From: Fictibacillus nanhaiensis
GTDB taxonomy: Bacteria > Bacillota > Bacilli > Bacillales > Fictibacillaceae
DNA length: 64,000 nucleotides
Assembly (NCBI GenBank): GCA_016401345.1
Contig: JAEACG010000002.1
Location: 124,001 to 188,000 of the forward strand
Direction of reading: 5' to 3'
Below are positions 25,814-34,196 of the stretch, piece after piece. Every line of letters starts with the position of its first letter. The first letter of the stretch is position 1. Below the pieces are notes generated by a model. The model had not been told where the DNA came from. It was given only the letters and a program-made list of their open reading frames with translations, and made no database searches. Made by a program: the position numbers and the translations under genes.

Positions 25814-26737
25814 ATGAAAAAATATTTCTTTATCATTAACGCAAACAACCCAAAAGCGATTCAATCATTTAATCAATTAAAAAATGTAATGGACAAGGAA
25901 GAGATAACCTATCGAACGTTTTATACAGAGTATAGCGGTCATGCCACAGAAATTGCGAAGAAGATTACATACATAAACAAAGCTGATATTAAAGCTGTTA
26001 TTGCAGTAGGTGGTGACGGTACGATCCATGAAGTTTTAAACGGTATGAAAGAGAATCCTAGCATTCCTTTAGGGTTTATATCTGGGGGATCTGGCAATGA
26101 TATCGTTCGAGTATTAACGAAAGATGTTAAAGGGGTAAAAAAACAACTTCTATATCTTAAACGCAATCGAACGGCCAAGACTGACTCCGGAAGTATTCAG
26201 CTTTTAGGAAGAAGCAATAAGATCCAGTCTTTTATAAGTGCCGTTGGTATTGGTTTGGATGGAGAAGTCGCAAAGTTTACAAATGAAGCGACATACAAAA
26301 AGTATTTACATAAGCTGAAATTAGGTTCACTTGCCTATGTTTTTACATTGTTTAAGGTTTTAAAATTTTATGTACCAGATTCCATGGAAATCAGAATCGA
26401 TGGACATGAACATCAGTTTAGCAATGTCTGGCTTGTAGCTGTTGGTAACATGCCCTATTATGGAGGGGGTATGAAAATTTGTCCTTCCGCAAAGTGTAAT
26501 GATGGAGTTTTAGATGTTTGTATTGTGCATGATCTATCTCTATTCAAACTTTTATTGCTCTTTGTTTCTGTATTTTGGGGTGGTCATGTTAACGTACAAG
26601 GAGTTTCTCAGTTTAAAGGTAAAGAGATTGAAGTGATAACACGTAAATCAGTAGCCATTCATGCCGATGGTGAGTACAAAGGAACCACTCCGGTTCGTAT
26701 TGAAGTTCAACCAGGTACGGTTTCAGTTAAAATATAA
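25814..26737 (+). CDS. ytlR: Diacylglycerol/lipid kinase family protein YtlR
   Basis: A 307-residue protein of the DagK/sphingosine kinase family. GGDGT at 66-70 in AVIAVGGDGTIHEVLNG is the nucleotide-binding signature, and GFISGGSGNDIVRVL is the second. The C-terminal strand set ends AIHADGEYKGTTPVRIEV, as usual. It likely phosphorylates a lipid such as diacylglycerol or undecaprenol at the membrane; the substrate is not known for YtlR. GAGGACGCACGGA precedes the ATG. It is the last gene of the thpR-ytlQ-ytlR set. Confidence 0.87.
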   Translation: MKKYFFIINANNPKAIQSFNQLKNVMDKEEITYRTFYTEYSGHATEIAKKITYINKADIKAVIAVGGDGTIHEVLNGMKENPSIPLGFISGGSGNDIVRVLTKDVKGVKKQLLYLKRNRTAKTDSGSIQLLGRSNKIQSFISAVGIGLDGEVAKFTNEATYKKYLHKLKLGSLAYVFTLFKVLKFYVPDSMEIRIDGHEHQFSNVWLVAVGNMPYYGGGMKICPSAKCNDGVLDVCIVHDLSLFKLLLLFVSVFWGGHVNVQGVSQFKGKEIEVITRKSVAIHADGEYKGTTPVRIEVQPGTVSVKI

Positions 26738-26763
26738 ATTTTTAAAACGAGTGGGGAATAAAA

Positions 26764-26967
26764 ATGAAATGGACAGATTTTTTTAATATTGCTCTATTTG
26801 CCTTCCTTTGGGTTATGTTGATCGAAAAGAAGTCAGGTTTGAAGAAATGGATTTTAGATGTAACCAATGACCAGCTAATTCTTGGGATTGTTGTACCTGT
26901 CATCGTTTATGCGGCAATCGTTATTGCAGGGAGAATCATGAAGAATAAGTATTTAAATGCGGAGTGA
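26764..26967 (+). CDS. Small two-segment membrane protein, unknown
   Basis: A 67-residue protein. Hydrophobic stretches at about 6-21 (FFNIALFAFLWVMLIE) and 40-58 (LILGIVVPVIVYAAIVIAG) are separated by a Lys-rich loop (KKSGLKKW), so it is probably a membrane hairpin. AGTGGGGAATAAAA precedes the ATG. It lies 26 bases behind ytlR and before a strong terminator, so it is probably co-transcribed with ytlR. I do not recognise a family. The codon pattern and ribosome binding site support a real gene. Confidence 0.65.
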   Translation: MKWTDFFNIALFAFLWVMLIEKKSGLKKWILDVTNDQLILGIVVPVIVYAAIVIAGRIMKNKYLNAE

Positions 26968-27006
26968 AGATAAAAAACATCTGTTAGTTATCTTCGCCAA
27001 ATACGT

Positions 27007-27055
27007 GAGGCCGCCTAAAGTAATCCTATCTTACTTTTAGGATAGGCCTCTTTTT
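27007..27055 (+). terminator. Terminator of the ytlR unit
   Basis: GAGGCC pairs with GGCCTC and an inner CCTAAAGTAA pairs with TTACTTTTAGG (one bulge); five T follow. Confidence 0.82.
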
Positions 27056-27124
27056 CATAGATAGGAATAACAAATTCATTTTAAGTTCAATATGATGTAA
27101 TAGCGATAAAAAGGGGTGAGGTCA

Positions 27125-29263
27125 ATGAAAGTTGATCATATATCAATGTCGGCATATATCGATGATTTTTCTATGATAACGATTGTAGTCTGTAACCCTT
27201 TTTCAATCATCCCATCACTTTCATTGGTAGATGATAAGAAGGTATTGCAGCCATTAACCATCGATAAACAAGAACATTATCATAATCAAGTGATCTACAA
27301 ATGCAGAACGAGAACGCCCATTGATTTAAAAAACCGATATTGGGTCACATATAACGATACAAAGATCCCTTTAATGATCGGTAGCATTGTACGGACCGAA
27401 AAGTTCGATAGCCTCTATTATGATGACAGTAGTCTTGGAGCGAATTACACACCAGAGAGTACGACATTTAAAGTATGGTCTCCTGTTGCCTTTGCGATGA
27501 TACTTAAGTATAAAACTAAACATTCTAATACCTTTGTTGAACAAAACATGTCACGGTCTGAAAGAGGAGTATGGCAAGCTACGTTAGACGGAAATCACCA
27601 TCTTACAGAATATATGTTTGTCGTAAACGTAAATCATGAATGGATAGAAACAACAGATCCTTATTCGAGGTCTATTACTGCAAACGGAGTTCATTCGGTT
27701 GTCATCCATCTACCTGAGACAGATCCTGACGGATGGAATCGATCAGAAAAAAAGATAAACCTTCGTTCAAAAACAGACAGTACCATCTATGAAGTTCATG
27801 TTCGGGATTTAACGATTCATTCTGATAGTGGTGTCTTAAATAAAGGAAAGTATTTAGGATTAACAGAACAAGGGACAAAAACATCCAATGGATTTCATAC
27901 GGGATTAGAGTATATAAAAAGTCTTGGTGTTACTCATGTTCAGTTGTTGCCAGTAGCAGACTTTGGAAGTGTTGATGAAACACAGCCAGATTCAGCATAC
28001 AACTGGGGATATGATCCGGTTCATTTCTTCTCTCCTGAAGGATCGTATGCTACAAATCCTTATGACCCGATCTGTCGAATAAAAGAGCTAAAAACTTTGA
28101 TTCAGACTCTTCAACACAATGGGCTCTCGATCATTCTAGATGTGGTTTACAACCACGTTTATAAACGTGAAGAATCATCACTTGAAAAGCTCGTTCCGGG
28201 CTATTATTTTCGTTATGACGATGGCGGAAACCCGGTTAATGGAACGGGTGTAGGAAATGATACAGCATCTGAAAGGAAAATGATGCGCAAGTTCATCTTA
28301 GATGCGCTAACTTTTTGGATGAGTGAATATAAAGTGGATGGATTTCGATTCGATCTGATGGGGATTCATGATGTTGAAACGATGAATCAGGCTGCAGAAA
28401 AGTTAAAATCTTTGAATCCTGGCGTGTTTTTACTTGGAGAAGGCTGGGATTTAAATACGAATTTAGAACCTGAAAGAAAAGCTTCTCTGTCTTCTGCTAA
28501 GAAGATGCCATCCTATTCATTTTTTAATGATGCGTTTCGTGACCATGTTAAAGGAAGTATCTTTCCTGAAGGTCAAAGCGGGTTTATTAATGGTAATAAT
28601 GATGAACGAATCAAACATCAGATGAGTCATGTGATGAAGGGTTATGCAGGTCAGCATGATAAATTTATTAAAGCTGAACAAAGCATTAATTATACAGAAT
28701 GTCACGATAATCACACATTGTACGACCTTTTGTACATTCGGCACCCCTTCGAAGACGAAGTAATGAGAAGAAAGAGGCAACAGCTTGCTTTAGCGATTAC
28801 GATCTTTGCACAAGGCGTACCATTTATCCATGCGGGGCAAGAATGTTTTCGAACGAAAAAAGGTGAAGAGAACAGCTATAATCTCCTCGACACGATCAAT
28901 GCGTTCGATTGGAACCTTGCTGAGTTCTTTCATAAAGAAGTTGATTATTTTAAACATCTGATAGGTATAAGGAAATCACAGCCTATTTTTCGTGATAACT
29001 CTGTTGAGCTTTTGGAATGGAATGTACCAGATGGATGTTTAGGATTTAAGTACCGCCTTCCTATCATCGAAATAAAAGATGGTGCTTCTTATTGGAGCAA
29101 AGCTTTATTGCTTTTCAACCAAACGACTAAACCGATAATCATCCCTTTAGAACAGCATAGATGGATGATAGCGATTGAAGATGAAAGATACGATAATGTA
29201 GTATTAAATGAGGATTCGTATAGATTAGAACCGTTATCTTTTTCTTTGCTTTATTCTGTTTAG
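27125..29263 (+). CDS. amyX: Type I pullulanase AmyX
   Basis: A 712-residue GH13 debranching enzyme close to AmyX length. The N-terminal quarter includes a CBM48-type beta domain (about 105-200, TFKVWSPVAFAM). YNWGYDP at 292-298 is the type I pullulanase signature. DVVYNHV, GFRFDLMG with nucleophile Asp410, LGEGWD with acid/base Glu439, and TECHDNHT are the four conserved GH13 regions. There is no signal peptide, so it works in the cytosol on alpha-1,6 branches of glycogen or imported maltodextrins. The ATG at 27125 has AAGGGGTGA upstream. No cre site was seen nearby. Confidence 0.93.
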   Translation: MKVDHISMSAYIDDFSMITIVVCNPFSIIPSLSLVDDKKVLQPLTIDKQEHYHNQVIYKCRTRTPIDLKNRYWVTYNDTKIPLMIGSIVRTEKFDSLYYDDSSLGANYTPESTTFKVWSPVAFAMILKYKTKHSNTFVEQNMSRSERGVWQATLDGNHHLTEYMFVVNVNHEWIETTDPYSRSITANGVHSVVIHLPETDPDGWNRSEKKINLRSKTDSTIYEVHVRDLTIHSDSGVLNKGKYLGLTEQGTKTSNGFHTGLEYIKSLGVTHVQLLPVADFGSVDETQPDSAYNWGYDPVHFFSPEGSYATNPYDPICRIKELKTLIQTLQHNGLSIILDVVYNHVYKREESSLEKLVPGYYFRYDDGGNPVNGTGVGNDTASERKMMRKFILDALTFWMSEYKVDGFRFDLMGIHDVETMNQAAEKLKSLNPGVFLLGEGWDLNTNLEPERKASLSSAKKMPSYSFFNDAFRDHVKGSIFPEGQSGFINGNNDERIKHQMSHVMKGYAGQHDKFIKAEQSINYTECHDNHTLYDLLYIRHPFEDEVMRRKRQQLALAITIFAQGVPFIHAGQECFRTKKGEENSYNLLDTINAFDWNLAEFFHKEVDYFKHLIGIRKSQPIFRDNSVELLEWNVPDGCLGFKYRLPIIEIKDGASYWSKALLLFNQTTKPIIIPLEQHRWMIAIEDERYDNVVLNEDSYRLEPLSFSLLYSV

Positions 29264-29280
29264 AATTGTAAAGAATCAAG

Positions 29281-29306
29281 AATCAAGTGCTTTTCTTGAT
29301 TTTTTG
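29281..29306 (+). terminator. Terminator of amyX
   Basis: AATCAAG pairs with CTTGATT, followed by TTTTT. Confidence 0.75.
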
Positions 29307-29417
29307 TGTTAAAATAATGACTTCGCAGTAATTTAATTCGATACGGAAAAGCTTTAATTTTTTGAACGAACATCTAATAAAAAACGGATTTCTTAACTAG
29401 ACAAGAAGGTGAACATT

Positions 29418-30200
29418 TTGGAACAGATTTTGGGAGAAGATTGGCAGGTTTCCCCTGCTGGCGGAGCAACGGGAGAAGCATATATAGCTGAATATGGGAA
29501 CCAAAAACTGTTTTTAAAGCGTAATTCCTCTCCGTTTTTAGCTGTTCTTTCTGCAGAAGGAATTGTTCCTAAACTTTTATGGACAAAAAGATTAGGTAAT
29601 GGAGATGTTATAACAGCTCAACAATGGCTTAACGGCCGTGAATTGAAAGCAGCAGATATGAAAAGTGAGAATGTAGCTGAACTTTTGGCGAAAATTCACC
29701 GATCTCAAGAACTGCTTGGCATGATGAACCGCTTAGAGAAAAAAAGGTTAACACCAGTTGACCTATTAAATGATATACAATTGCAGATGCGTAAAGAAAA
29801 AGATTATTTAGAAATCATCAATGATTCCTTTGCTTATTTAATGGAGACTGCCTCTGAGGTGGAAGTCGATAATTTGGTTGTATGCCACTGTGATGTTAAT
29901 CATAACAATTGGCTGCTAAGCGATTCTGATGAATTATATTTAATCGATTGGGATGGAGCGATGATTGCTGATCCTGCACTTGATCTTGGAATGCTTCTCT
30001 ATAGCTATATCCCTTATGAAAAATGGGAAGAATGGCTCGAGATATATGGGGAAACCCTTGATGATGATTTAGAAAGAAGAATGCATTGGTATGTTTTGGC
30101 ACAAACGATAAGCTCTTTTTTCTGGTATAAAGAAAAAGGACAGTCAAAAGAGACTGCCCATTTTGCAGAAAGTATTAAGAAACTTGCTGGTTCGATCTAA
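29418..30200 (+). CDS. ytmP: APH/choline-kinase family phosphotransferase YtmP
   Basis: A 260-residue kinase-fold protein. The Brenner-type catalytic motif is VVCHCDVNHNNWLL, and LYLIDWDGAMIADPALDLG holds the metal-binding Asp, as in aminoglycoside and choline kinases. PAGGATGEAYIAEYGNQKLFLK (two thirds of the N-lobe) gives the ATP loop and lysine. The substrate is unknown. The start is taken as TTG at 29418 with AAGGTG seven bases upstream; GTG at 29409 is in frame but overlaps that site. In B. subtilis ytmP also follows amyX. It converges on ytzH. Confidence 0.85.
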   Translation: MEQILGEDWQVSPAGGATGEAYIAEYGNQKLFLKRNSSPFLAVLSAEGIVPKLLWTKRLGNGDVITAQQWLNGRELKAADMKSENVAELLAKIHRSQELLGMMNRLEKKRLTPVDLLNDIQLQMRKEKDYLEIINDSFAYLMETASEVEVDNLVVCHCDVNHNNWLLSDSDELYLIDWDGAMIADPALDLGMLLYSYIPYEKWEEWLEIYGETLDDDLERRMHWYVLAQTISSFFWYKEKGQSKETAHFAESIKKLAGSI

Positions 30201-30224
30201 CACTGACAATATATAAGATCATCT

Positions 30225-30250
30225 GACACTATTTCCTAGGGAATAGTGTC
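30225..30250. terminator. Terminator-like hairpin between ytmP and ytzH
   Basis: GACACTATTTCC pairs with GGGAATAGTGTC (one wobble) around a two-base loop. The flanks are AT-rich but the T run is short. Confidence 0.6.
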
Positions 30251-30535
30251 TTAATATGGATGATGTGTTTGAATCGTGTTGATCCATGATTCTAAGTGAG
30301 GACGATGATTGGTAATATGCTCTTCTAAATGCTGGTGTGAAAAGCCTGTATGACTATATTCGTTAATGTTGGACAAGATGTTTCGTACTTCTTCATGAAC
30401 GGCGCCGTTCTCCAATAAATGTGCAGCAAGACGTTCTAGTTGAGCACATTCAGATGGTGAACCAGCACAATCGGTATAATGGTCTTGAAGAAGATCTCTT
30501 ATGATATGCAATTGATCATTGTGATTTAAGGGCAT
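30251..30535 (-). CDS. ytzH: YtzH-like protein
   Basis: A 94-residue hydrophilic, His-rich protein of YtzH size. It starts PLNHNDQLHIIRDLLQDHY, with a CAGSPSEC segment and a C-terminal SWINTIQTHHPY. Function unknown. B. subtilis has ytzH in the same place between ytmP and the trmB gene ytmQ. The ATG at 30535 is chosen to match the family start; an ATG at 30556 is in frame but lies within the AAAGGA region. The stop lies right at the base of a hairpin shared with ytmP. Confidence 0.78.
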   Translation of the reverse strand: MPLNHNDQLHIIRDLLQDHYTDCAGSPSECAQLERLAAHLLENGAVHEEVRNILSNINEYSHTGFSHQHLEEHITNHRPHLESWINTIQTHHPY

Positions 30536-30654
30536 TTTTCCTGCACATCCTTTCATTGCATAGCTTATGGATTATACTAAAAAATATCCTTCGTTTAAAA
30601 CTATTATGAGGTAAATGAAATCGTATATAAAAGTGTGAAAAGTGGGGAGAAACT

Positions 30655-31296
30655 ATGCGTCAAAGATTTAAGCCTTGGGCTAAAGAAAAATTAATCGACC
30701 ATCCTGAATACGTTTCAGTAGAGCCTGAAAAAATGAAAGGGAAATGGCATACTTTTTTTGGGAATGACAATCCGATTCATATTGAAGTTGGAACAGGTAA
30801 AGGACAGTTTGTTAATGGTATGGCTAAACAAAATCCTTCTATAAATTATTTAGGGATGGAGCTTTATGACAGCATCATCATTACTGCACTGGATCGTATT
30901 CTAGAAGACGAAAAACCAAACGTAAAACTTATTAGAGCAGATGCATCACACTTGCTGGATTATTTTGAACCGGGAGAAATTGAGCGTGTTTACCTCAACT
31001 TTTCAGATCCTTGGCCAAAATCCAAACATGCTAAAAGAAGATTAACGCATGAAAGTTTTCTAAAACGATACGAAACGGTATTAAAAAAGCCGGGTGAAAT
31101 ACATTTCAAGACGGATAATCAAGGATTGTTCGAGTATTCACTTCATAGCATGTCAACTTATGGCATGTTCTTTAACGAAGTAAGTCTTGATCTTCATAAG
31201 AGTGATATGGAAAATAACGTTATGACAGAATATGAAGAGAAATTCTCTGAAAAAGGATATCGAATTTACCGAATGGAAGCACAATTCCGTTCATAA
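30655..31296 (+). CDS. trmB: tRNA (guanine-N7)-methyltransferase TrmB
   Basis: A 213-residue enzyme of exact family length. [10 protein letters not shown] is the SAM-binding loop (about 42-51), and [17 protein letters not shown] (about 115-131) is the diagnostic substrate loop. [12 protein letters not shown] follows as usual. It methylates G46 of tRNA in the cytosol. B. subtilis ytmQ is the same gene in the same place. GTGGGGAGAAACT precedes the ATG. A hairpin terminator follows at once. Confidence 0.95.
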   Translation: MRQRFKPWAKEKLIDHPEYVSVEPEKMKGKWHTFFGNDNPIHIEVGTGKGQFVNGMAKQNPSINYLGMELYDSIIITALDRILEDEKPNVKLIRADASHLLDYFEPGEIERVYLNFSDPWPKSKHAKRRLTHESFLKRYETVLKKPGEIHFKTDNQGLFEYSLHSMSTYGMFFNEVSLDLHKSDMENNVMTEYEEKFSEKGYRIYRMEAQFRS

Positions 31297-31297
31297 A

Positions 31298-31325
31298 GAT
31301 CCAAGCATATGCTTGGGTCTTTTCT
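31298..31325 (+). terminator. Terminator of trmB
   Basis: GATCCAAGCA pairs with TGCTTGGGTC (one wobble), followed by TTTTC. Confidence 0.75.
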
Positions 31326-31391
31326 TTTCATCTGATGTGTGTTTCTTATGATACACTTGTACAGAGATCCAAATAGAAAGGAGACTAAAAT

Positions 31392-32234
31392 ATGGATCAG
31401 TGGAAAATTGGTACGAAGACATTAACATGGTTGGATGGCGGGGTCACACACATGGACGGTGGTGCTATGTTTGGAGTCGTTCCTAAACCTCTATGGGAAA
31501 GAAAATATCCTGTTAATGAGAAGAATCAAATTGAACTTAGAACTGAACCCATCCTTGTTCAAGGTTTTGAAGGAAAGAACATATTGATCGAGTCTGGAAT
31601 CGGTTTTGGGAAATTAACCGAAAAACAAAAAAGAAATTATGGAGTAACCGAAGAGTCGCTTATTGAAAAAAGTTTAGAAAAAGAAGGTTTAACAACAGCT
31701 GATATTGATATTATTCTAATGACTCATATGCATTTTGATCATGCCTCTGGCTTAACGAGATGGGAAGATGATCAGTTAGTACCTGTTTTTGAAAACGCTG
31801 TTATTTATACTTCTGAAACAGAATGGAATGAGCTAAAGAATCCAAATATCAGGTCTCAGAATACATATTGGAAAGAAAATTGGGAACCTATTCAGCATCA
31901 AGTAAGGACGTTTAAAGAAGAGATAGATGTTCTAGAAGGGATAAGAATGGTTCATACAGGAGGGCATAGTGATGGTCATTCCCTGATCGAGCTAACGATA
32001 GAGAATGGTGAAAAGCTCTATCACATTGGTGACATCATGCCAACTCATGCACATCATAACCCACTATGGGTGCTGGCTTATGATGATTATCCCATGACTT
32101 CCATCTTTCAAAAACAGAAATGGATAAAGCCTGACACATGGTATTTCTTTTATCATGATTGTATTTATCGTGCTGTTAAGTGGGATGAAAAAGGTGACAT
32201 GACAGAAAGAATTCCACGTTCCCCAAAAATGTAA
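31392..32234 (+). CDS. ytnP: MBL-fold lactonase-like protein YtnP
   Basis: A 280-residue metallo-beta-lactamase-fold hydrolase. [10 protein letters not shown] (111-120) holds His112, His114, Asp116 and His117, the dinuclear zinc site of AHL lactonases; [14 protein letters not shown] and [12 protein letters not shown] give the further ligands. B. subtilis YtnP is such an enzyme and has been linked to quorum quenching and inhibition of Streptomyces signals. No signal peptide is visible. GAAAGGAGACTAAAAT precedes the ATG. Substrate specificity cannot be read from sequence. Confidence 0.9.
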   Translation: MDQWKIGTKTLTWLDGGVTHMDGGAMFGVVPKPLWERKYPVNEKNQIELRTEPILVQGFEGKNILIESGIGFGKLTEKQKRNYGVTEESLIEKSLEKEGLTTADIDIILMTHMHFDHASGLTRWEDDQLVPVFENAVIYTSETEWNELKNPNIRSQNTYWKENWEPIQHQVRTFKEEIDVLEGIRMVHTGGHSDGHSLIELTIENGEKLYHIGDIMPTHAHHNPLWVLAYDDYPMTSIFQKQKWIKPDTWYFFYHDCIYRAVKWDEKGDMTERIPRSPKM

Positions 32235-32363
32235 AAAAACCGTCACATATTTTCCATTTTCAAGTGAATGTCGAAATCGACAGGATATGTTAAAATATGA
32301 GAGGCATGTATTGATGAACTTTATTTATATCTTAAAGGGTTAAAAATGAGAGGGGATTTGAAA

Positions 32364-32900
32364 ATGAAAAAACAGTTAGTTGCCATTTTTACCGTTTTAG
32401 CACTGTTTTTATCCATGGGTACTTTCGTATCTGCTGAACAAGCTACAGATGAAATGAAAAAGACGATTGAAAAGGGTATTGAAAGTAAGCACAAAGATTT
32501 AAAAAAGGGTTCATTAACATTAACAGACATTGAAACATACCCAAATCAAGACTCAGAACTAGATGCATCAGAAGTAACAGTTGCCATTGCTAACTATGAT
32601 ACGGTTAGAGATAATATTTTTTACTTCGATCACACAGAAGTTGTGTTCTATGATGCTGACAAAAACGAACTTTTGGCTGAAGCAGCAGTAGCTAAAGCAA
32701 ACTCTCAAATTAAAGATTATAAAAAAGCACACGAATCAGATCTTGGAACACATATGGATTGGATCGTTGTAACAGGACTATTATTTCTTCTAATCATCGT
32801 TCCTTTATTGATTTTAGGTGTTTGGGAAAAGCGTCAGTATCTTACTACGAAATTCAAGATCGATAACAATCTTTATGATCAAACAAAATTATATCGTTAA
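32364..32900 (+). CDS. Exported membrane-anchored protein, unknown
   Basis: A 178-residue protein. It has an N-terminal signal peptide (MKKQLVAIFTVLALFL, cleavage likely after FVSA-E near 25), an extracellular acidic domain of about 100 residues, one membrane helix (about 133-155, WIVVTGLLFLLIIVPLLILGV) and a short basic cytoplasmic tail. The topology is therefore N-out, C-in. I do not recognise the family. GAGGGGATTTGAAA precedes the ATG at 32364; an upstream in-frame ATG at 32346 lacks spacing. It is a single gene followed by a strong terminator. Confidence 0.75.
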   Translation: MKKQLVAIFTVLALFLSMGTFVSAEQATDEMKKTIEKGIESKHKDLKKGSLTLTDIETYPNQDSELDASEVTVAIANYDTVRDNIFYFDHTEVVFYDADKNELLAEAAVAKANSQIKDYKKAHESDLGTHMDWIVVTGLLFLLIIVPLLILGVWEKRQYLTTKFKIDNNLYDQTKLYR

Positions 32901-32910
32901 TCTCCATAAG

Positions 32911-32948
32911 AAAGCCCTCAGGAAATTATTTTCCTAAGGGCTTTTTTT
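32911..32948 (+). terminator. Terminator of the exported protein gene
   Basis: AAGCCCTCAGGAAA pairs with TTTCCTAAGGGCTT (one mismatch), followed by seven T. Confidence 0.88.
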
Positions 32949-33008
32949 ACTTTGTGTTTGTTTTTGGATTTGAAGGCGCATTTTGTTCATCACAGCCATT
33001 TATCTTTT

Positions 33009-33123
33009 GACCTCGAGGGTCTAGCCACTGCAACTAGACAGGTGAGACATTTAAAAGTGAAACGTACGAATGTGGCTCACCGCCTGCACCCTAGAAAGCG
33101 AGAAGCCTGGCATGGAAATCAAC
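33009..33123 (+). repeat. Dispersed Bacillaceae intergenic repeat, decayed copy A
   Basis: This copy keeps the words GACAGGTGAGAC (33037-33048), GGCTCACCGCCTGC, CTAGAAAGCGAGAAGCCTGG and AAATCAAC (33116-33123). They match in order two better copies at 49458-49562 and 59666-59795. The left end (AGTTGATT) is not recognisable here, so the left border is approximate. Confidence 0.65.
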
Positions 33124-33158
33124 ACTTCCGAAAGCAACAAAGTTTAAGAAAACAGCTT

Positions 33159-33467
33159 TTATTTTTGAATTAGCTCTAAAAGACTTCCGGTTGAAGCATC
33201 AATTAAGAATTCGTAATGCGAGGCGACCATTCCAGGTGATGAGTTTGAAAAGCCACCCTTATATACAGAGTATGGAAGGCCGTGCACGTTCTTTTCTTCT
33301 GAGTTAACCATGATCCAGGCTCCAGAGATTGTGTAATGATCTCTTGCTTTTTCCTTAAATTGTTTTAAAGCTTTTTCTGGTGTGATGGTTTCTGTTTGCT
33401 TCTTTGTAACAACATAACCGATTGCAGCACCTGTGAGGCCTGCTAGAATCAGGTTTCTCCAATTCAT
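33159..33467 (-). CDS. ytzB: YtzB-like small membrane protein with PepSY-like domain
   Basis: A 102-residue protein. It begins with a single membrane or signal segment (WRNLILAGLTGAAIGYVV) followed by a basic patch and a domain of about 75 residues (ITPEKALKQFKEKARDH, YEFLIDASTGSLLELIQK) that resembles PepSY. B. subtilis ytzB has the same length and lies next to ytnP and ytoP. PepSY-type domains often inhibit peptidases; no target is known. The ATG at 33467 is chosen for AAGGTGGG upstream; a longer frame from 33494 has no site. Confidence 0.8.
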   Translation of the reverse strand: MNWRNLILAGLTGAAIGYVVTKKQTETITPEKALKQFKEKARDHYTISGAWIMVNSEEKNVHGLPYSVYKGGFSNSSPGMVASHYEFLIDASTGSLLELIQK

Positions 33468-33586
33468 TACTATTCCCACCTTATGTAAGTTCATTTTTAA
33501 AAATCATATTGGTTCTTCTTTATCAGTATAACAAAGAAAAGCCTTCTTTTTCTTGGGCTTTTTTGATAAGATACTCTTGATAAAGA

Positions 33587-33680
33587 TGGAGGGTTCGAAA
33601 TTCCCACCCCTCTTAAAACAAAACTAGGGAGCGTGAAGAATGAACATTTACACTCTCTGCGTTTTTAGCAGAGTTTTTTT
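33587..33680 (+). ncRNA. preQ1-I riboswitch with terminator, upstream of queD
   Basis: GGAGGGTTC, a loop, then CCCACCCCTCT and the A-rich AAAACAAAACTA (33587-33626) follow the preQ1 class I aptamer pattern (stem, cytosine-containing loop, A-rich tail pairing as a pseudoknot). A short terminator follows: CTCTGC (33655-33660) pairs with GCAGAG (33668-33673), then seven T. AGGGAG just after the aptamer tail can pair with CTCTCT in the terminator arm and would act as antiterminator. Binding of preQ1 would thus lower queDEC expression. The pairing scheme is inference. Confidence 0.85.
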
Positions 33681-33713
33681 GTTTTCGTGCTCCATTCGAA
33701 AGGATGAACTGGA

Positions 33714-34196
33714 ATGACTTATAAAATTCCAACAGATGTTCAAATACTTGGTCGCGACATTAAGAGCGAACAATTAAAGTACCATAATAAGCGGGTTGCA
33801 GTATGCAAAGAGTTTACGTTTGATGCGGCTCATCATCTGCATTGCTATGATGGAAAATGTAAAAATCTCCACGGTCACACATACAAACTAGTGATCACAA
33901 TGAGCGGATTTGTGAATTCAATCGGTATTGCCGTAGATTTTGGAGAGATAAAAGAAATCTTTAAATCAGCAATCGACAGTAAACTAGATCACCGATATTT
34001 AAATGAAGTTCTTCCGCCGATGAATACGACTGCAGAAAATATGGTGGTTTGGATTTGGGAGCAAATTGATCTTGAACTAAACGAACGAGGTCTAAGTGAA
34101 CAAGGTCACAGGTTAGAAGAGTTAAAGCTGTATGAGACACCTACTAGCTATGCTGTCATGAAAAGAGAATGGATGGTGGAAAAGGATGATGTTTAA
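33714..34196 (+). CDS. queD: 6-carboxytetrahydropterin synthase QueD
   Basis: A 160-residue protein of the PTPS/QueD family. FDAAHHLHCYDGKCKNLHGHTYKL (split here as FDAAHHL and KCKNLHGHTY) gives the zinc histidines and the catalytic Cys. VDFGEIKEI and LDHRYLNE are the other family motifs. It turns dihydroneopterin triphosphate into 6-carboxytetrahydropterin, the second step to the queuosine precursor preQ0. It starts an operon with queE (overlapping) and queC, under a preQ1 riboswitch. It lacks queF, which lies about 6.6 kb beyond the end of queC. AAAGGAT precedes the ATG. Confidence 0.94.
   Translation: MTYKIPTDVQILGRDIKSEQLKYHNKRVAVCKEFTFDAAHHLHCYDGKCKNLHGHTYKLVITMSGFVNSIGIAVDFGEIKEIFKSAIDSKLDHRYLNEVLPPMNTTAENMVVWIWEQIDLELNERGLSEQGHRLEELKLYETPTSYAVMKREWMVEKDDV

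Noticed and set aside
32952-33173. Plus-strand frame of 73 codons
   Set aside because: Lies over the dispersed repeat copy A and has no family or ribosome binding site.
33640-33717. Short frame of 25 codons between the riboswitch and queD
   Set aside because: It runs through the terminator hairpin and its composition reflects that structure; stop overlaps the queD start by chance.
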